Source: Candidatus Peregrinibacteria bacterium RIFOXYB2_FULL_32_7 (GTDB taxonomy: Bacteria; Patescibacteriota; Gracilibacteria; UBA1369; GWF2-33-10). Taken from it: a stretch of 8,757 nt of DNA. This document shows positions 5,025 through 8,757 of this stretch, piece by piece; within the stretch, counting starts at the first letter, position 1; every line of letters begins with the position of its first letter. A program made the translations under genes and the position numbers. Where the stretch lies: the NCBI GenBank assembly GCA_001787465.1, contig MFXJ01000048.1, positions 1 through 8,757 of the forward strand, in the 5' to 3' direction. Under the pieces are notes generated by a model that had not been told where the DNA came from, searched no databases, and saw only the letters and a list, made by a program, of their open reading frames with translations.

Positions 5025-5675
5025 TTACCAAATCCCAAATCTCACATCCCAGCCATATGCCAAAATCGTATTAGTAACAGGAGTTTTTATGTCTGATGGG
5101 CGAAATTTGAAATCATAAATTTTACCTAATGTGAAATTTTCTTTTAAACCGTAAGCCTTTCCAAATTCATAACCAACAGCAATACCTCGAAAAAATTCTA
5201 AACTTCCACTTACGCCATTGATGCCAAACTTCCATTTCACGGTACGGAAACGATCAATTAATGTAGCGGTATGAGTTTTTTCATCAAATTTCACCTGCAC
5301 TTCATAAATTTTTTGTAAACCAGTTTTAGCAATTAATTCCCACCATTTAGCGTCAACATATTTCCAAGTAATAAAAATTTGCCCTTTTTCCTCTCTTATC
5401 ATTATCGGCGCGTCATAATTATTTATATCCAAAATATTCTGTTTAATTTCATTTATATTTTTCAAATCACCCATACCGCGAAAATGAAAAACCACCTTAG
5501 AAATAAAATTAAAATAAGGAATAAAAATAACTACCATCACAATAGATATTCCTAAATCACAAACCAAAAGCAAACCTGGATCGCCCAGAAATAAAACTGG
5601 AATAAAAAGTAAAGGTGTCCAAACACCAAAAAAAAGCAAAATAAGACCAAAAATTGCCAAAAATTTTTGAAACAT
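5025..5675 (-). CDS. Membrane-anchored protein of unknown function, 216 aa
   Basis: I do not recognise a named family. Residues 4-30 and 34-58 are two strongly hydrophobic segments with a short GDPG turn, so the protein is anchored by an N-terminal hairpin. The rest (about 65-216) is a soluble, aromatic-rich, probably beta-rich domain, with stretches such as GQIFITWKYVDAKWWELIAK (98-117) and TATLIDRFRTVKWKFGINGV (136-155). The end is WDVRFGIW. The orientation cannot be decided from the sequence. The gene starts 2 bp after the stop of the membrane gene upstream, so the two are almost certainly translated from one mRNA and may act together. No catalytic motif is seen. Confidence 0.75.
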   Translation of the reverse strand: MFQKFLAIFGLILLFFGVWTPLLFIPVLFLGDPGLLLVCDLGISIVMVVIFIPYFNFISKVVFHFRGMGDLKNINEIKQNILDINNYDAPIMIREEKGQIFITWKYVDAKWWELIAKTGLQKIYEVQVKFDEKTHTATLIDRFRTVKWKFGINGVSGSLEFFRGIAVGYEFGKAYGLKENFTLGKIYDFKFRPSDIKTPVTNTILAYGWDVRFGIW

Positions 5676-5677
5676 AA

Positions 5678-6214
5678 TTAAATCTTATTTTTTAAACCTA
5701 AAACCACATAATAAAAAGAAAACACCGCAAAAAATACATTTAGCCAGAAAAACAAAAAACTCGCTGACAAATAACTAAAAATTGCTATCAAGACACTACC
5801 AAAAGTCAAAGCCAAATTTCTACGCAATGTCCCCATTTTGAAGGCATAACCAAGCCCGATCGCTGACAAACCTATAATAAAAAATACCGTATTATAACCT
5901 TCAAAAAGCAACAAAGACCAAATAATAAAAGCCACTCCACTTATCAAAATCACCACAAAATCAATCCGATCATCAATATCAAGCATCATCAAAATACTCG
6001 CCACCACAACTAAAACCTCCAAAAATACAAAAAATACTGATCCGCCAACATTATATCCAAGAATCGCATAAAAAAGCATCAGAACTCCACCAAAAGCAAA
6101 CAACCAATCTTTAACAGATTTAATCGGCTTAACTGATTTCTTACTTTCAGGCCAAGCCGCTCCAGTCACTAAAACAAGCGATCCCAAAAGACCAGTAAAA
6201 AAAATATAATCCAT
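5678..6214 (-). CDS. Polytopic membrane protein of unknown function, 178 aa
   Basis: The protein is almost wholly hydrophobic, with about seven predicted membrane segments (near residues 3-20, 37-54, 57-78, 84-103, 107-124, 133-155 and 157-173). Short charged loops separate them, for example ESKKSVKPIKSVKDW (23-37), DIDDRID (79-85) and TLRRN (129-133). I chose the ATG at 6214, 19 bp after the stop of the OsmC gene, over the ATG at 6265. The 17 extra residues from the latter are an out-of-frame reading of the OsmC 3' end and are not hydrophobic. I know of no function. Its tight spacing with the following gene (2 bp) marks an operon. A transporter or sensor role would be guesswork. Confidence 0.75.
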   Translation of the reverse strand: MDYIFFTGLLGSLVLVTGAAWPESKKSVKPIKSVKDWLFAFGGVLMLFYAILGYNVGGSVFFVFLEVLVVVASILMMLDIDDRIDFVVILISGVAFIIWSLLLFEGYNTVFFIIGLSAIGLGYAFKMGTLRRNLALTFGSVLIAIFSYLSASFLFFWLNVFFAVFSFYYVVLGLKNKI

Positions 6215-6233
6215 ATAAAAAATTTTAATAGAT

Positions 6234-6638
6234 TTAATACTCCACCTGAACACTTTTTTTAACATTTTCTCCTAAAGTATTTCCAATAGGACAATTTTTA
6301 ATTACCTTCTCTAAAATCTTTTTTTCTTTATCACTAAAATCACTTTTTGGCATTTTAATTTTTATAATAATTTCAACAATCCTTCTTGGATCTTCTCCCA
6401 TAACTTTTGTTACGTAAGCTTGCGCTCCTTTCAATTCAATTTTATGCCTTTGCGCCAAAATTCCCATAACCGTCAGGATACAACTTGCAAAAGAAGTTGC
6501 GCAAAGATCAGTAGGTCAGAAAGCCTCACCTTTCCCACAATTATCAATTGGCGCATCAGTAATAATCTTATTCCCAGACTGCAAATGTACACATTCAGTT
6601 CGCAAATCACCAAGATAAGTAACTTTAGAGGTCTCCAT
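6234..6638 (-). pseudogene. OsmC/YhfA-family gene with one in-frame TGA stop
   Basis: Read through from the ATG at 6638, the frame encodes a full 134-residue OsmC-family protein, normal in length: METSKVTYLGDLRTE, QSGNKIITDAP, GKGEAF, then TGA (6516-6518), then PTDLCATSFASCILTVMGI and the rest to VEY. Relatives have serine where the TGA stands (FSPTDL), and TCA to TGA is a single-base change. Both redox cysteines of the family are present, C53 in ASC and C116 in NCPIG. Such proteins reduce organic hydroperoxides. Translation could restart at ATG 6467 to give 77 residues, but that product would lose C53 and the first strands. The rest of the gene is undamaged, so the change is recent, a sequencing error, or a recoded codon. 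It heads an operon with two membrane genes. Confidence 0.85.
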
Positions 6639-6665
6639 AAAAAATTTTAATAAATAAACAAAAAA

Positions 6666-6674
6666 ATTATACCA
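6666..6674 (-). promoter_or_regulatory. Extended -10 promoter of the OsmC operon
   Basis: The minus strand reads TGGTATAAT, a perfect extended -10 (TGnTATAAT). The -35 region is weak (TTTTGT, 6689-6694, 17 bp away), as is common with extended -10 promoters. Transcription would start near 6658, about 20 nt before the ATG at 6638. Confidence 0.6.
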
Positions 6675-6680
6675 ATTTAA

Positions 6681-7793
<1,113 letters not shown>

Positions 7794-7846
7794 AGTATCT
7801 TTTTTGTTATACCAAGAATATGTAAATTTTATTTAAAGCTTCTTCT

Positions 7847-8749
7847 ATGTTCAAAACAATCTTAAGTGAAAAATCCAATATCCCATACCCCACATTTCTC
7901 ATCCTCTCTTCTGATTGTTGTTATGAAGAGCAAGCTTTGAGGTCTGAAGCTGAAAAAAAAGGCTTTAAAGCTTTTTTTATTGGACTTAATGAAATAGATT
8001 TTGAACTTGAGACTCAAGCCAAAATTATATGGCAAGATCAAGATTTGTTAAAATTAATTGATAAAAAAAGTGTTATTTGCATTAGAAGGTCGCGTGGTAA
8101 TTTCGAAAAAATGTTAACTGTTTTGAATATTTTTGAAACTAGGAAAATTCGATATTCAGATAGTTTTCGAGGGGTAACAGCTAATCTTGATAAATCTATT
8201 TGTTTACCAGGATTTGAATCTAAAATTATTCCAAATATTTTGCCAACTTATTTTGTTTCAAAGGAGAATTTAGAGAATTTTGATTTTAAAAATATAATTT
8301 TTCCATGTATTACCAAACCAGTTTCCGGCAGGCACGGTGAAGGGTTTATGAAACATAATGATTTGAAAAGTTTAAAAAAGTTTTTGATGAATTTAAAAAA
8401 TAAAGTAATTTTACAGCCATTTTTGGATATTTATGAAGAATACAGGATTTTTGTAATAGGCAATAAATCTTATGGAGCAGTGAAAAAAATCAAAGCAAAA
8501 AATACTTTAATTGCAAATGCTCATGCTGGTGCTGTTTTTCAAAAAGTTTCTTTAGCTCAGAAATTTCACAAAGAAGCAGTTTCATTATGTAAAAAAAGTG
8601 GAATTGAAATTGGAGGTATTGATTTTGTTCAAACAAAAGACGGCAAATATTTTTCGTTAGAAATCAATCGCTGTCCTGAATTTCAAGTTTTTGAAAAAGC
8701 TACAAATCAAAATATTGCAAAAGAAATAATTGATTTTTTATGTAGATAA
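7847..8749 (+). CDS. RimK-like ATP-grasp ligase, substrate unknown
   Basis: This 300-residue protein has an N-terminal alpha/beta domain (about 1-110) and a RimK-type ATP-grasp core (about 115-298). Visible motifs are TKPVSGRHGEGF (156-167; lysine and glycine loop for ATP phosphates), VILQPFL (187-193; adenine contact), EEYRIFVIGNKSYGAVKK (197-214), and the magnesium-binding end GGIDFVQTKDGKYFSLEINR (256-275), with D259, E272 and N274 as likely metal ligands. Such enzymes join a carboxylate to an amine through an acyl phosphate, as in glutamylation or peptide ligation. The substrate cannot be read from the sequence. It lies 53 bp after the PurP-type gene, on the same strand with no clear terminator or promoter between them, so co-transcription is likely. 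It appears complete, ending in TAA 8 bp before the window edge. Confidence 0.82.
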   Translation: MFKTILSEKSNIPYPTFLILSSDCCYEEQALRSEAEKKGFKAFFIGLNEIDFELETQAKIIWQDQDLLKLIDKKSVICIRRSRGNFEKMLTVLNIFETRKIRYSDSFRGVTANLDKSICLPGFESKIIPNILPTYFVSKENLENFDFKNIIFPCITKPVSGRHGEGFMKHNDLKSLKKFLMNLKNKVILQPFLDIYEEYRIFVIGNKSYGAVKKIKAKNTLIANAHAGAVFQKVSLAQKFHKEAVSLCKKSGIEIGGIDFVQTKDGKYFSLEINRCPEFQVFEKATNQNIAKEIIDFLCR

Positions 8750-8757
8750 ATTTAATA

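Noticed and set aside
5678..6265. Longer start (ATG at 6265) for the seven-segment membrane protein
   Set aside because: The extra 17 residues overlap the 3' end of the OsmC gene in another frame and are basic rather than hydrophobic; ATG 6214 follows the OsmC stop by 19 bp and starts directly in a membrane segment.
6516..6518. TGA read as glycine (genetic code 25 of Gracilibacteria/SR1)
   Set aside because: TGA ends copies 1 and 3 of the Cys-rich family at the expected place and also ends the orphan gene at 4037; no other in-frame TGA is needed in any gene here.
6420..6650. Plus-strand open frame of 76 codons
   Set aside because: It is antisense to the OsmC gene, whose own frame is clearly coding apart from one TGA.

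Overview
The window is AT-rich (roughly 30% GC by eye), uses the standard bacterial code, and mostly lacks Shine-Dalgarno sequences. A tandem array of cysteine-rich zinc-ribbon proteins of a type I associate with Candidate Phyla Radiation (Patescibacteria) genomes makes a CPR bacterium the most likely source. A DPANN-like archaeon is less likely, because the insertion sequence and the Phd/RelE pair look bacterial. No rRNA, tRNA or CRISPR array was seen.

Left third (1-3996): three copies of one Cys-rich family lie in a row. The first is cut by the window edge (1-201). The second survives only as a decayed tail (202-306). The third is complete (2329-3996, 555 aa) and carries a striking 12-residue cysteine ladder. 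An IS1595/ISXO2-type element of 1954 bp (306-2259) has inserted into the last codons of the decayed copy. Its ends are fixed by an exact 8-bp target duplication (AATATTTA) and 24-bp imperfect terminal inverted repeats. It carries a DDE transposase and a convergent P63C-domain passenger gene. A third, internal copy of the inverted-repeat core appears to supply the passenger's -35 box.

Middle (4037-4948, minus strand): a 104-aa orphan gene has its own promoter with a perfect TTGACA. Upstream of it is a Phd/YefM antitoxin - RelE/ParE toxin pair, preceded by AGAAATT repeats spaced 11 bp apart that look like an operator.

Right-centre (5025-6638, minus strand): an apparent three-gene operon holds an OsmC-family gene broken by one in-frame TGA, followed by two integral membrane proteins of unknown function.

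Right end (6759-8749, plus strand): an archaeal-type PurP (FAICAR synthetase, ATP-grasp) is followed after 53 bp by a RimK-like ATP-grasp ligase. PurP is unexpected in a reduced CPR genome and may be a salvage or repurposed enzyme acting with its ATP-grasp neighbour.
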